NCBI GenBank assembly: GCA_022592435.1
Contig: JABYQS010000498.1
Span: 1 to 20,353, forward strand
Direction of reading: 5' to 3'
From: Cerioporus squamosus
Taxonomy: Eukaryota; Basidiomycota; Agaricomycetes; Polyporales; Polyporaceae
Length of the DNA stretch: 20,353 bases
Shown here piece after piece: positions 1 through 7,832 of the stretch. How positions within the stretch are numbered: the stretch's first letter is position 1; every line of letters begins with the position of its first letter. The position numbers were made by a program, and so were the translations under genes. The notes under the pieces are model-generated. The model saw only the letters and a list, made by a program, of their open reading frames with translations. It was not told the origin of the DNA and did not search any database.

Positions 1-1
1 C

Positions 2-676
2 CTGGAGGCGGCGTTCGCGAAGGTTGGCCGGGTATGTTCATCTGTTCGATGCCGGCATACCGCACGCGGGGCTGATTGTGCTGGTGTAGGTCCAGAAGGC
101 CCAGGTGATGTATGATCCTCACACCCGCGAGTCTCGCGGCTTTGGGTTTGTTACGATGGAGAGTGCCGAAGAGGCAGACGCAGCTATCGCTGCGATGAAT
201 GGTACTGAACTCATGGGCAAGGCCATTTCAGTGGAAAAGGTATGCGCTTCGTGCTCATTGCATCCTTAGCGTCTCTGACGGTGGGACAACAGGCGCGACG
301 TGGCCGTGCAAGGACTCCCACCCCTGGTCGGTACTACGGACCCCCGAAGAGAAACGAATGTGAGCTACCAGTGCTGATATATTCGCATGCTGGGGTCGTG
401 CTGACGCCTCCAGTAGACGAACGGCCCTACGACCCCCGCCCCTACGACAGCCGCTACTCCCGTGGTGGTGGCGGCGGGGGCGGCGGATACGATGACTACC
501 GCCGCCGTCCGCGTTACGACGACGACTACCGCGGTGGTGGTGGTCGCGACTACGACCGCGGCGGCTACGGCGGTGGCCACGGGGGCGGCCGCGACTACGA
601 CCGTGGTGGCTACAGCGGTGGAGGTGGTGGTGGACGCGACTACGACCGTAGCCGCTACGACGATCGTCGCTACTGA
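2..676 (+). CDS. RRM RNA-binding protein with RGG/RDYDRGG tail, 5' end outside window
   Basis: Spliced gene cut by the left edge. Exons read 2-31, 90-239, 293-359 and 414 (or 417)-676; introns are 32-89, 240-292 and 360-413/416. The visible part starts inside an RNA-recognition motif (LEAAFAKVGRV...), carries RNP1 as RGFGFVTM at about 136-159, and ends the RRM with AAMNGTELMGKAISVEK. A basic linker follows (ARRGRARTPTPGRYYGPPKR), then a low-complexity tail of G runs and repeated RDYDRGGY units ending at TGA 674-676. RRM followed by an SR/RGG tail is the layout of Tra2-like and glycine-rich splicing or mRNA-binding proteins, so a nuclear role in pre-mRNA binding is likely. RNP2 and the N terminus are not in the window, so the exact family member cannot be named. 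No frameshifts are seen. The last intron ends in a tandem CAGTAG acceptor. The 3' end converges on the RWDD2-like gene 260 bp away. Confidence 0.88.
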
Positions 677-935
677 GTACACTCCCAAGCCACCCCCAGT
701 GCCGCAGAGCATACTGCGTTCTGCATGTAGTATGTCTGCGGCCATGAGAGATGCAAAATTCCGTGTTTCTGTGCTGTCGCTGTCCGTGTATGCGTTCGTC
801 TATTGGGTGTGATATTGTCGCTGTCGGTCTTCGTGTATGTATCAACGTTCTAATACGAGTAGTATGTATTGGGTCTTCTACCGTTATCTTACATTGCTAC
901 TCGGAAGTCGTCGGAGACACCTTGCGTAGATTCAT

Positions 936-1939
936 CTATTTCGTAGGAGTGTTGCCCGCACTCCCGATGCCCATCTCGACGACGAAGCTCTCCCTGCCCA
1001 GCCTCCTCATCTCCTCGACAACCTCCCCGACCTTCTCGAATTCGGCCCACCCTCCCCGCTGCTGCGCCCCCTGCTCCTCCGCCTCCTCTCCTGGTCGCCG
1101 CCCACCCGACTCGGACGGCGCAGGCTCGACGAAGCGCAGCCTGAGCGCGAGCCACTGCATGCTCTTGACGCGCGCGACAAAGTCCTCGACGTCCGCCCGC
1201 GCGCCCTCGCAGTAGATCACGCCCGGGTGGCCGACCTTGGCGAACCCAGAGAGGGCGAGCTCATGCGCCCACTGCGCGAGCGAGCGGCGCTTCTGGGGGA
1301 CTTGAGGTGGTGCGAGGTGAAGAGGGCGTGGTAGCGGGGAGATGACGTCCGGTCAGCGTCTGAAGTACCAGTGGCGAGTTTGTGGTCGGTTGTACTACCG
1401 CCAGTGCTAGTGGGAGCAGGTGCGTCGAGGACCTCGTGTAGGTGTGGAAGGAGGTGCGAGGAGATCAGCTCGAACAGGGGGTATCTGCCGGTGTGCCGCC
1501 ACAGCCGGTCAGGGAGACCTGCGGGGAGAAGAGAGGAGAGGGACGTACTCACTGCCGTGCACGCTCTCCAGCGCGTCCGCGACGACGCGCTGCCACCGCT
1601 CCTGCTCGGCGCGACCGAGGCTGTCTCCCTTGACCGAGACCACGGGTAATTGCCCCGGGCTCCCCTCACCGTAGTCGGGGGAAAGGGCGATTTCGTACCA
1701 GAGGTCAGAGGAGGCCTCGAGCTTCAGCTGGAAATTCACTGGGGGCCATCGGGACACTGATAGGTTGGGGAGGTCGCTGTCTGGGTCGTGCGCGTACGCG
1801 TCGAGGAGGTCGGTCCATTGTGCTGAGTCTGCGAGGAATTCGAGCAGTTCGCCAGGGAGGAGAGAGCACTTGAGCAGGTTCCGATTCCACAAAAAGGAAT
1901 TCCGATTCCACAAAAAGGAATCGGTCTTGCGACGGAGGT
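936..1939 (-). CDS. RWD + DUF1115 domain protein (RWDD2-like), 5' end unresolved, one frameshift
   Basis: Read on the minus strand, the N-terminal part (about 1880-1553) is an RWD domain: LLKCSLLPGELLEFLADS, then WPPVNFQLKLEASSDLWYEI. After an intron the DUF1115 part follows: GRYPLFELISSHLLPHLHE, YHALFTSHHLKSP, QKRRSLAQWAHELALSGF and KVGHPGVIYCEGARADVEDF, ending at the stop at 936. This order matches human RWDD2A/B; the molecular function of the family is not established. Two problems are visible. Between HHLKSP and QKRRSL the frame slips by one base at the G5 run 1295-1299 (one base missing). The intron is only 34 nt in the in-frame reading (1519-1552); a 68-nt alternative (acceptor near 1485, with a good CTGAC branch point) would need another missing base. 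The start is uncertain: coding runs back through a 21-bp in-frame duplication to a possible acceptor at 1940, and a plausible first exon (MTSSRKTLEELNLVQ, ATG at 3196) lies beyond the 620-bp tandem repeat. Confidence 0.75.
1879..1920. repeat. 21-bp tandem duplication, in frame within the RWDD2-like N terminus
   Basis: Two perfect adjacent copies of a 21-bp unit (1879-1899 and 1900-1920). Read on minus, each adds the seven residues SFLWNRN without changing frame. Each unit also contains a fold-back: ccgattcc and ggaatcgg flank acaaaaa at 1902-1924, an 8-bp stem. The array directly abuts the left edge of the 620-bp duplication. Confidence 0.9.
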
Positions 1940-2540
1940 CTGGCAGTGATTACTTAAGCATATCGTTAAACCGGCATGTTCGGCACGCTTGATTTGGGCG
2001 TTGAGCGCGTCTCGCTCGCAGCTCCGACTCGTTCTGTTGACTCTCTTTTCTGTTATTCGTCTGAACCTCATGTCTGTCAGATTTCAGTACTTGCTTGCTG
2101 CGCATGTCTTCGACGACTGTGTTTCTCGGTATCTTTTATTGCGGGTTTCCTCCTCTTCTGGAATGTTGTGCGACCGAACGTGAAAATCTGTTTGGGTATA
2201 GTAGCAAGTAGTCGCTTAGACTGGTCTCCAGGTTGTTTCCAGGCCCGTCCCCTGGCATACACGCTTATTATCAGCGTGGTGAGGCCTGAACATTGTCTGC
2301 GACATTTGCGTGGACGGAGATGCAGACTTATGAGGTGGTACATTGTACCGTACGGGCTTGGGGCTCATACACTACGTGCTAGTGACAGACAAGAAATATG
2401 TAGTAGATTTACTATCAGATCTACCGTCATGTACTCTCTTGCACTGAACTACTCAAACCAAGATCACACCTCTTACTGAGAACCTCATCTCTTGTGGAAT
2501 CGGACAAGCGGCGGGGATCTCCCCGCCCACTTGAACCAAG
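1921..2540. repeat. 620-bp tandem repeat, copy 1
   Basis: Starts with tcggtcttgcgacggaggtc and ends with cttgaaccaag. It is followed immediately by a second copy that differs, as far as I can see, only by one T in a short T run (2052-2053 here, 2672-2674 in copy 2). It contains an 88-aa minus-strand open frame (2077-2343), a minus-strand GTAAGA donor-like site and a CCAG acceptor-like site at 1940-1943, so it may be a duplicated intron region of the RWDD2-like gene. Near its right end is an 8-bp perfect stem, ggcgggga-tc-tccccgcc. No retroelement terminal TG...CA, primer-binding site or recognisable protein was seen. Confidence 0.93.
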
Positions 2541-3161
2541 TCGGTCTTGCGACGGAGGTCTGGCAGTGATTACTTAAGCATATCGTTAAACCGGCATGTT
2601 CGGCACGCTTGATTTGGGCGTTGAGCGCGTCTCGCTCGCAGCTCCGACTCGTTCTGTTGACTCTCTTTTCTGTTTATTCGTCTGAACCTCATGTCTGTCA
2701 GATTTCAGTACTTGCTTGCTGCGCATGTCTTCGACGACTGTGTTTCTCGGTATCTTTTATTGCGGGTTTCCTCCTCTTCTGGAATGTTGTGCGACCGAAC
2801 GTGAAAATCTGTTTGGGTATAGTAGCAAGTAGTCGCTTAGACTGGTCTCCAGGTTGTTTCCAGGCCCGTCCCCTGGCATACACGCTTATTATCAGCGTGG
2901 TGAGGCCTGAACATTGTCTGCGACATTTGCGTGGACGGAGATGCAGACTTATGAGGTGGTACATTGTACCGTACGGGCTTGGGGCTCATACACTACGTGC
3001 TAGTGACAGACAAGAAATATGTAGTAGATTTACTATCAGATCTACCGTCATGTACTCTCTTGCACTGAACTACTCAAACCAAGATCACACCTCTTACTGA
3101 GAACCTCATCTCTTGTGGAATCGGACAAGCGGCGGGGATCTCCCCGCCCACTTGAACCAAG
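2541..3161. repeat. 620-bp tandem repeat, copy 2 (621 bp)
   Basis: Head-to-tail copy of 1921-2540. The single length difference is an extra T at 2672-2674. The right end runs into the candidate first exon of the RWDD2-like gene (LNLVQ codons). Near identity means either a very recent duplication or an assembly duplication; the sequence alone cannot separate these. Confidence 0.93.
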
Positions 3162-3196
3162 TTCAGTTCTTCGAGGGTCTTGCGTGATGAGGTCAT
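3150..3196 (-). CDS. Candidate first exon of the RWDD2-like gene
   Basis: A minus-strand ATG at 3194-3196 opens MTSSRKTLEELNLVQ, the kind of short amphipathic leader (LEELxLVQ) that precedes an RWD domain and would join naturally to NLLKCSLLPGELL at about 1880. It sits about 105 bp after the stop of the upstream membrane-protein gene, a normal spacing for this window. Its last ten or so bases (CTTGGTTCAA) are also the first bases of the tandem repeat unit, so the repeat breakpoint lies inside the exon. The frame stays open for another 25 codons to a GTAAGA donor near 3096, so the exon could be longer. No clean splice path to the RWD domain can be traced through the repeats. Assignment rests on pattern and position only. 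Confidence 0.35.
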
Positions 3197-3300
3197 GGTG
3201 TATGGAGGAGAGGATGAAGCGCCCACCGACCATTGGGGCCGAGTCGGTTCACTGGCAGGCTGTGGACTACTACATATAAGTAGAAAGGACACGATACTTC

Positions 3301-4555
3301 TCATTTCTCGACTTTGGGGGGCTCTACATGTTTTTCGTATTCGTGATGCACGGGTGGGATAGTGGATGCTTCCCGGAGCTCAGGCCCAGGAGCCTGAGAC
3401 TCTGGATCTGGCAAACGGGCCGGGGCACTAGTACTAGTAGAAAGTTCCGCAAGCTGATGCGACTCCGGGTCGCGACGCTTGAGCCGCAGAAATTCATCGA
3501 GCTGCACGATAGGGACCGGCTTGAGACTCGGGGCTAGTTTCCTTGACCACTTAGCCCGTTGCCACCGTGCCCGACCCAGGAAGCAGAGCAAGTAGATGGC
3601 CGTCGCGACGCAGAAGAAGAACGTTGCTAGATTGTCCCATGTTTTCTGAGGAAGGTACGTTAACGGTGTGGCGGTGTGGATGGGAGTATGATCGATCACT
3701 CACCGCATTCCCCTCATGAACTGAGACACTGGCGGTGATGTCGAACAGCTTGAAGTCGAGACTGAGGACCTTGACCTTCAGATGGTCGGCGAGCTGGATC
3801 AGCCCAAAGCATGCGCTGAGGACGATGGTGCATAGGGCGCCGATGGCAGCAGGGATGACGGCCCACTCTGGATCGGGCAGGCGAACGATCGTCTTGGTCC
3901 GCCACTTGAGGACGCGGGGGCGGGACATGGACACGGCCCATCCAATCACGCCCATCGCCACACCTGGGACGGCGGTGAGCGGGTGTCAGGACGTGGGACA
4001 TCATCCGGACTGCAGGGCACGTACTGAAAGGATGCAGCTTCACGAAGGCGTCCAAGAGTGCTTCTGCCTCGTTCACGAGCCGGACGGCGTCCGAGTCGCC
4101 GAGGCTCAGAATACCGGAAATCTTGGAGCCAAAGTCGACCTTGCCGACTGGATGGGGGTCGCATTGTGCTGGAATGTGGAATGTGTGGAAGAATGTCCTG
4201 CGGGTTCGGGAAATGACAGTCAGTCATAGTACATAATCTCAGTGTGGGTTGAGAAAGCCACCGACGCTATCTCTGCCTCGCCGTTGCAGACGCCCCATAC
4301 GCCGAAACGGATGGTGTCGTCCGCATGTCCCACTTTGACTAGGTTCAAGGCGGCTTTGACATCCAGAGCAGCCTTCACGTCTATGAGAGAGATGCGCTTG
4401 CTCTGCACTACGTGCAGTAGTAGAGTCCATGAGAGGAGGAGAGAAGTGAACGCAAGTCTGAGCATCCACGCCCTGAGTGATGCATATACAATCCGCTCGA
4501 GGAAGAAACGCTTGACGCCCTGAGCCGCGGGCTGATGGAAATCTTTTGAAACCAT
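3301..4555 (-). CDS. Four-TM claudin/SUR7-PalI-like membrane protein, unknown function
   Basis: Four-exon minus-strand gene: 4555-4233, 4197-4025, 3963-3704 and 3645-3301, giving 366 aa. Introns 3964-4024 and 3646-3703 are clear. The first intron is ambiguous: a 35-nt intron (4198-4232) keeps the frame, while the more normal 64-nt choice (4198-4261, with a CTGAC branch point) does not. Visible segments: TM1 about residues 31-50 (MLRLAFTSLLLSWTLLLHVV), a loop with FGVWGVC (claudin-like G-W-C pattern), TM2 about 162-179 (VAMGVIGWAVSMS), TM3 about 199-224 (VIPAAIGALCTIVLSACFG), TM4 about 256-276 (LATFFFCVATAIYLLCFLG). A charged, proline-rich cytosolic tail follows, ending PPKVEK. The topology fits the fungal SUR7/PalI group found at cortical patches or in pH sensing, but similarity is structural rather than motif-level, so no symbol is given. 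The start is ATG 4555; the next in-frame ATG (Met31) would cut into TM1. Confidence 0.72.
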
Positions 4556-5412
4556 GCGAAGGCGGAGGGGATGGGGGGGGGAGTCCGGTTTAGTTGCGCA
4601 AACCTGGAAGAAGGGGAGATTATATGGACGGGGAGCAGTACGAGTTCCGGTGATTCTTGGGATGCACGCCGAGAATACCGACAGGGATATGCAATTGGTG
4701 CTCTGGAACAGCAGTCGTCACGGGCACAATAGCCAGGTAGACAAGGAGAGCGATGCATTTTTCACCCGTGTTTGCGGGCGCGAGGGTCAAGCAAGTCGTT
4801 GCCGGGCGATGAACGGAGAGTAGATGGTTCCAAGTTCACTACGCATCCGCTTCTGCGACGGACTTGGGTTTGTGGCGATTAGTATGTGATAACATTCACC
4901 CATCTGCAGCGCGATCCGCCACGGACGCGGACACGAATGACCATGCGCCGCGTTGACCTGACGGGATATTTGACACGGAGTCAGCAAGGAGCAATTACTG
5001 AGATACGATTTGAGGTTTTTACCTTCATTTCGCTCCTTCTGCGCAATCGCCAGACGCAGCCAGTTATCACGCGTCGACGCCGGGCAGCGATGAGACCCAG
5101 TCAGTCTAGGACGGCGCCGCTGCATTTCGGAAGTCGCGATAGTCTCATACGATATTGAGTACTTGCGTGCATATTCCCGGGCGGTAGAGCGCTCGAAATC
5201 CCGCCTTCCCGAGACACAGCCGTACTGGTGTAAGTACTTACTTGCCCGTGCGAGCACCTGGAGCCGCAAGGTCGTTGTCTGGCTTGCTATCGACGCCTCA
5301 AGCTGAGCTCGACACATCCGAGAGCAGTCACGCCACAGTCACAGAAACATCACCGCTACTGAAGAGGACCGTCGTACTGCAGAGCCGACAAATAGAGGTT
5401 GCAGTGCCGTAG
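4556..5412. other. Intergenic stretch, no recognisable gene
   Basis: About 860 bp upstream of the membrane-protein gene. The longest open frame (4787-5317, minus, 176 aa, basic, no recognised domain or TM) contains a donor-like GTAAGTACTTAC near 5240 but resembles no family I know and is probably chance. The promoter of the minus-strand gene should lie just right of 4555; no clear TATA element stands out. Confidence 0.4.
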
Positions 5413-5835
5413 TTGAGCGGAGTCGTCGAGGTCATGGTGGTAGCCGGGAGGAGCGCGAGAACTTCTGTGGCGGTGCGCTACTATGTACAAGTGGTGCACC
5501 GGTGCAGCTCTGCATCACAGTGCTATGCTTTCCTCCACGATGTCGACGACGATGACGACGCTCGTCCTCCTGGCTCCCAGTTTCGAAAGGCGGTATGGTT
5601 CACCCGAGGTTGGACACTCCAGCGAATGCGAGACGAGTCGCGCGTCTACTGCCCAGAAGCTGGCTCAGTGGCCTACCATGAGCTTGGCGACAGCATAGAA
5701 CAGCTCCCGGCCTCGCAATTTGCAACACGCCATCCAAGGAGAACTCATTGCCATACGAGTCTGTACCCGAGTGAGTATTGTATTTTATCACGAAGACGCA
5801 TCCGCTCACTGGGGACCTTCTTGAGCCCTAACTGA
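5413..5835 (+). pseudogene. Relic of a HET (heterokaryon incompatibility) domain protein
   Basis: The plus strand encodes QCYAFLHDV, an acidic stretch, then GSQFRKAVWFTRGWTLQ. This is the hallmark centre of the fungal HET domain (CYAYLxDV ... SxWFxRGWTLQEL). Just upstream, in another frame (5483), MYKWC matches the usual NSMYxWYxxA that precedes it, so a frameshift separates the two halves. After TLQ the expected ELIAP block is gone, and the frame drifts into unrelated residues before a stop at 5835. The earlier conserved blocks (TLSYxWG, DxxCIDQ) are not found upstream to 5300. HET proteins trigger cell death after fusion of genetically different hyphae; this copy cannot do so as it stands. 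It lies in repeat-rich, gene-poor sequence, a typical setting for decayed HET paralogues. Confidence 0.6.
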
Positions 5836-5908
5836 CATACGGGTCCCTGGAGGACCCCTGACAATGGCGCTAAATGCCTCATACAAACCGGCTGAAATCT
5901 GCCCATTT

Positions 5909-6447
5909 TGTCCGGAGTATCGGGCCTCCTCTGGAGGCCCAAATGTCCGGATTTTATCAGGCATCCGGCGTTCGACCGGCGATTTGTCCGGACTTTCTAT
6001 CAGGCCTCATATGGGCCTTAAAATCGCGTTTTTCGGCTCCAAACCACTCAGAACGTCTCTCTGGGCTCCCTACGGGCCGTGGTGCAGACCCGGAAAGCTA
6101 GGGCAGTCCTGGACACGTCCCCAGTGCGCATGTGGCTGATTTTGGGGTGCAGAACCGGTTGTACAAAAGGCGTTCTCACGGGTCTGGTGCTTGCTGACGG
6201 GCCGGCAGTACAATGTCGACTTAGAAGCTGCTACTTACTCCGATGAAAGGGGAGGATATGCAAGACTAGCTCGTCAGGGTAAGCTAGAGTAAGTCCCCGG
6301 AGCCCTTGACGCCCAGCTTGTATCGGGCCTCCGAGACCTGCCGGCCCATATGTCCGGATTCTCGTATCGGACGTTCCTCCGATTTTGAGCCATTTTGTCC
6401 GGATTTTATTAGGCATAGGCCCCCATCTGCCAGCGATTTCGTCCGGA
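5909..6447 (+). repeat. Two clusters of TGTCCGGA-containing direct repeats
   Basis: An 8-bp core (T/C)GTCCGGA occurs six times in one orientation: 5909, 5944, 5985, 6351, 6396 and 6440. Each is followed by a T-rich stretch, and most then by a ta(t/c)c(a/g)ggc-like block (for example attttatcaggc at 5951 and attttattaggca at 6403). They form two triplets about 440 bp apart, with similar order and spacing (35 and 41 bp, then 45 and 44 bp), so the second triplet looks like a diverged copy of the first. A strong local hairpin, GGGCCTCC-tct-GGAGGCCC, lies at 5922-5940. This resembles a subterminal repeat region of a decayed DNA transposon, but no transposase was found. Confidence 0.6.
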
Positions 6448-6492
6448 TTGTGTATGAGGCCTGTTGGCGCTATTGGATGACTTCCCATAAGA

Positions 6493-6520
6493 ATTTACGG
6501 ACATCCTGACGTCCGTAAAT
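6493..6520. repeat. Inverted repeat ATTTACGGAC / GTCCGTAAAT (first site)
   Basis: A perfect 10-bp inverted repeat with an 8-nt spacer. The same motif returns as a single half-site at 7554-7563 and as a tighter palindrome at 7761-7784, suggesting termini or fragments of one element family spread over 6.5-7.8 kb. Confidence 0.75.
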
Positions 6521-6611
6521 GCTGGATCAGGGCTAACGGCCGAGATGCCGAAGACAGATTCAGACTCCGCTTCCAAGCGCCCGGCCGTAGACACGTCAAG
6601 CGCTCAGAGTC

Positions 6612-6639
6612 TAGAAGGGGGGGTCGACCCCCCCTTCTA
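6612..6639. repeat. 28-bp perfect palindrome (G7-TCGA-C7 core)
   Basis: The sequence reads tagaa, seven G, tcga, seven C, ttcta: fully self-complementary over 28 bp with no spacer. It lies in gene-free DNA between the two TTTACGGAC sites. As DNA it could extrude a cruciform; such structures often mark transposon ends or fused inverted copies. No function is claimed. Confidence 0.9.
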
Positions 6640-7832
6640 CACGGCCAACTGGCGTTTTACGACTTTTCACGGATCCGGCCTGTCTATAGTCAGTTTATGA
6701 CACCACTTCGTAGAACGTCTTCAAGTGATCCGTGGGGAGACGTCGGCTGCAAGGCTCACAAATAATATAAGACTGTTCATGGACGGTCCATGGAAAGAAA
6801 TCTGGCCGATCTCGCCAACATCTCAGGCCGACTGAAAGCCCCGATGCCGGCACCACCCCGGAACTAGTTGCCGTTTCGAGGCTTTTCCCTGCTCCCACGG
6901 TTGACTTTGCCCTTCAAAAGTCCGGCTGCCCTGCGACTTGCCCCGGTTGCTCCTTTCCTTCTCCCCTCATGTTCCCTCCCAAGCCCCCCTTCGAGCCTGC
7001 AGAGTTCGACGTTCTGACAGGTGTCGACCTCCTTCAAGACTCAGTGCAGGTGAGCCCAAGTCTCTTAGATCCTCCGCTATTGGCCACTGACGTCGACGAT
7101 GCCCTATGGCAGGTGCTCTCAGGTGCTCCGTCCCCTCTCTCCGAGCCACCCTGGTTGCGCAATACGCAATGCACTCTGTTCCCCTCATCTGTAGTATTCT
7201 GTCGTAGTATACACACATGTATTCATTCGGTGCATTGTTGCAATAGACGTCCTGTTCCCCTACCTACAGTGCTGCATTGTCGCTAATCTGCCCAAATGAC
7301 TGCTGGATGTGCTGTGAAATGGTCCAAAATGCCCCGTTATGGCCGGAATATGGCCGGAAACTGCGCTGTATCAGTGCGTCATGCCTGCACATTTATGGCT
7401 ATATTAGCTTCGGCTATCTCAGATTAGCTCAGTTCATGAACAGTCGTGGTTTGACAGTTTAAGTCTGGTCGTAAAAAAGTCACTGAATGACTTCAAACGG
7501 GCCATTTCATAGGATTTTCGTGAAACACCGCTCCCCCGTGTAAACTTCAGCACGTCCGTAAATCCTCGCTTAAGCTCGCTTAGGGCGTCGGGGGGACTCA
7601 AAAGGCAGTCGCCATCAATTACAAATCCTGTTGGCATCAACATATACCGGATTGGGTGCTGACAAATGCTGACATAAGAGTCCCACCGAGGATGAACCGT
7701 CCAGCGTCTAAATATCCAGCGCCCAAGATACCCGGGCGAGATCAAACTCCGCAAGCGAAGTTTACGGACGATTTCGTCCGTAAATCTTATGGAAAGTCAT
7801 CCATTGTCGGGGGTCCTGTCCCTGGGTGCTCA
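6640..7832. other. Repeat-rich intergenic DNA with no supported gene
   Basis: About 1.2 kb downstream of the carboxypeptidase stop. The only suggestive item is an open frame at 6969-7286 (+) starting MFPPKPPFEPAEFDV, with an intron-like GTGAGC...GGCAG at 7049-7111. It has no recognised domain. The rest carries TTTACGGAC half-sites and a short direct repeat (atggccggaa, twice at 7339-7361), and looks like decayed mobile DNA. Confidence 0.4.
7761..7784. repeat. Palindrome TTTACGGACGA-TT-TCGTCCGTAAA
   Basis: An 11-bp perfect stem with a 2-nt centre, 48 bp past the carboxypeptidase stop codon and so probably inside its 3' UTR. It shares the TTTACGGAC core with 6493-6520 and 7554-7563. In RNA it would fold into a tight hairpin. 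Confidence 0.85.

Noticed and set aside
242..845. Several overlapping open frames of 116-196 aa on both strands
   Set aside because: Low-complexity shadows of the GGY/RDYD repeat-coding tail of the RRM protein.
2077..2964. Two identical 88-aa minus-strand open frames, one in each tandem copy
   Set aside because: Their identity follows from the recent duplication and gives no evidence of selection; no recognised domain.
1921..3161. Tandem LTRs of a retrotransposon
   Set aside because: The units lack TG...CA ends, a primer-binding site, a polypurine tract and any gag/pol sequence.
6969..7286. Possible small spliced gene (MFPPKPPFEPAEFDV, intron-like 7049-7111)
   Set aside because: Splice signals look plausible but neither part resembles a known protein and the setting is decayed repeat DNA.
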